From the NCBI GenBank assembly GCA_027730885.1, contig JAQCHM010000165.1, forward strand, positions 1 to 7,355: DNA of 7,355 nucleotides. Reading direction: 5' to 3'. A program made the translations under genes and the position numbers. Numbering within the stretch: position 1 is the stretch's first letter; every line of letters starts with the position of its first letter. Shown here one piece after another: positions 6,618-7,355 of the stretch. The stretch comes from Actinomycetota bacterium. GTDB taxonomy: Bacteria; Actinomycetota; Acidimicrobiia; Acidimicrobiales; SZUA-35. The notes beneath the pieces were generated by a model that searched no databases, was not told where the DNA came from, and was given only the letters and a program-made list of their open reading frames with translations.

Positions 6618-7355
6618 ATGAACCAAGCCGCCACGAAGCAAGCAGCTGCGGACAACGACCCCCTCGACGCAGCCGAAGCCGACGCCTTCCGCGCCAAGTG
6701 CCGGGCATTCCTCGACGCATACGCGACGGGAATCATGATCGAGGGAGCAGACCCTCGCAGCGACCAGTCGGTGGCGCAGTCCCGCGCCTTCCAAAAAAAG
6801 CTGGCCGACGCCAGCCTGGCTGGGATCACCCTCCCCCAGGAGTACGGGGGCCAGGGCCTCACCAAGGCCCACGAACGCATCTGGCGCGAAGAGTACGCCA
6901 ACTACCCCGACATGACGGGGGATCTCACGATCAGCCATGGGATGTGTCTGCCGATGCTGGCCGAGTACGGCACGCACGAGCAGAAAAAACAGTTCCTGGC
7001 CAAGAACATCAGCGCCGAGCATGTCTGGTGCCAGATGTTCTCCGAGCCTGGTGCCGGCTCCGACGTCGCCAGCCTCCAGACCCGGGCCGTGCTCGACGGC
7101 GACGAGTGGACCATCAACGGACAGAAGGTCTGGACCACGCTCGCTCACCAGTGCGACTACGGCATCCTCATCGCCCGCACCGATCCCGAACAGGCCAAGC
7201 ATCGCGGCATCTCGATGTTCATCGTCGACATGAAGGCTCCGGGCGTCGAGATCCGCCCGATCTATCAGATCGACGGCGGCATCCACTTCAACGAGATCTT
7301 CTTCACCGATCTCCGCATTCCGGCCTCTTGGCGAGTCGGTGACCTCAACGACGGC
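6618..7355 (+). CDS. Acyl-CoA dehydrogenase, FadE type (C-terminus cut by window edge)
   Basis: A flavoenzyme for the alpha,beta-desaturation of an acyl-CoA, as in beta-oxidation. The first 246 residues are present and the frame runs open off the right edge. The N-terminal helical domain covers about residues 15-135, including LPQEYGGQGL (72-81). The beta domain begins with WCQMFSEPGAGSD (137-149) and continues with DGDEWTINGQKVWTT, the usual FAD and substrate contacts. The C-terminal helical domain and catalytic base lie outside the window. It follows the P450 by 23 bp and probably shares its transcript, so a role in degrading the chain that the P450 oxidises is a reasonable inference. Over 105 ungapped positions of the middle domain it is identical to the leftmost dehydrogenase at about 67 (hand count, about 64%), so the two are close paralogues. 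The substrate is unknown. Confidence 0.93.
   Translation, partial: MNQAATKQAAADNDPLDAAEADAFRAKCRAFLDAYATGIMIEGADPRSDQSVAQSRAFQKKLADASLAGITLPQEYGGQGLTKAHERIWREEYANYPDMTGDLTISHGMCLPMLAEYGTHEQKKQFLAKNISAEHVWCQMFSEPGAGSDVASLQTRAVLDGDEWTINGQKVWTTLAHQCDYGILIARTDPEQAKHRGISMFIVDMKAPGVEIRPIYQIDGGIHFNEIFFTDLRIPASWRVGDLNDG

Noticed and set aside
5218..6720. A 500-codon open frame on the minus strand antisense to the P450 and the start of the second dehydrogenase.
   Set aside because: It crosses two well-supported genes and their intergenic gap and has no recognisable domain; it is a shadow frame in GC-rich DNA.
6793..6799. A run of seven A in the second dehydrogenase as a possible frameshift site.
   Set aside because: The frame continues through it (Phe-Gln-Lys-Lys-Leu) into conserved family sequence, so there is no sign of a frameshift or slippage product.

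Overview
This is a high-GC bacterial window whose reading frames favour G or C at the third codon position. The mix of FadE-type acyl-CoA dehydrogenases, a CYP124-like cytochrome P450 and an orphan CoxL-like molybdenum hydroxylase suggests an actinobacterium, perhaps Acidimicrobiia. That placement is an inference from gene content; there is no rRNA or other taxonomic marker here.

Layout, left to right: (1) an acyl-CoA dehydrogenase on the minus strand, its C-terminus cut by the window edge (1-1086); (2) an 82-bp divergent intergenic region with a 6+3+6 dyad; (3) a complete SelO/YdiU protein AMPylase on the plus strand (1169-2818); (4) a 63-bp convergent gap almost filled by a 50-bp near-perfect palindrome; (5) a complete CoxL-like (form II, AYRGAGR) molybdopterin subunit on the minus strand (2882-5173); (6) a 137-bp divergent control region with several dyads; (7) a complete P450 of the CYP124/CYP125/CYP142 clade (5311-6594), followed after 23 bp by (8) a second acyl-CoA dehydrogenase, cut by the right edge (6618-7355).

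A coherent reading is lipid or isoprenoid/steroid side-chain catabolism. The P450 would hydroxylate a terminal methyl group, the molybdenum hydroxylase could oxidise a resulting aldehyde, and the dehydrogenases would start beta-oxidation of the CoA ester. The P450-dehydrogenase operon and the divergent coxL-like gene fit this, but the linking steps (alcohol dehydrogenase, acyl-CoA ligase) are not in the window and the substrate is unknown. SelO probably has a separate redox or stress role.

No mobile element, CRISPR array, tRNA or rRNA was seen. The points most worth a second look are the molybdopterin subunit without its FAD and iron-sulfur partners, the dyad-rich divergent promoter between it and the P450, the large palindrome at 2831-2880, and an Arg-to-Leu change in a conserved SelO motif. 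I do not see clear proof of an undescribed system.
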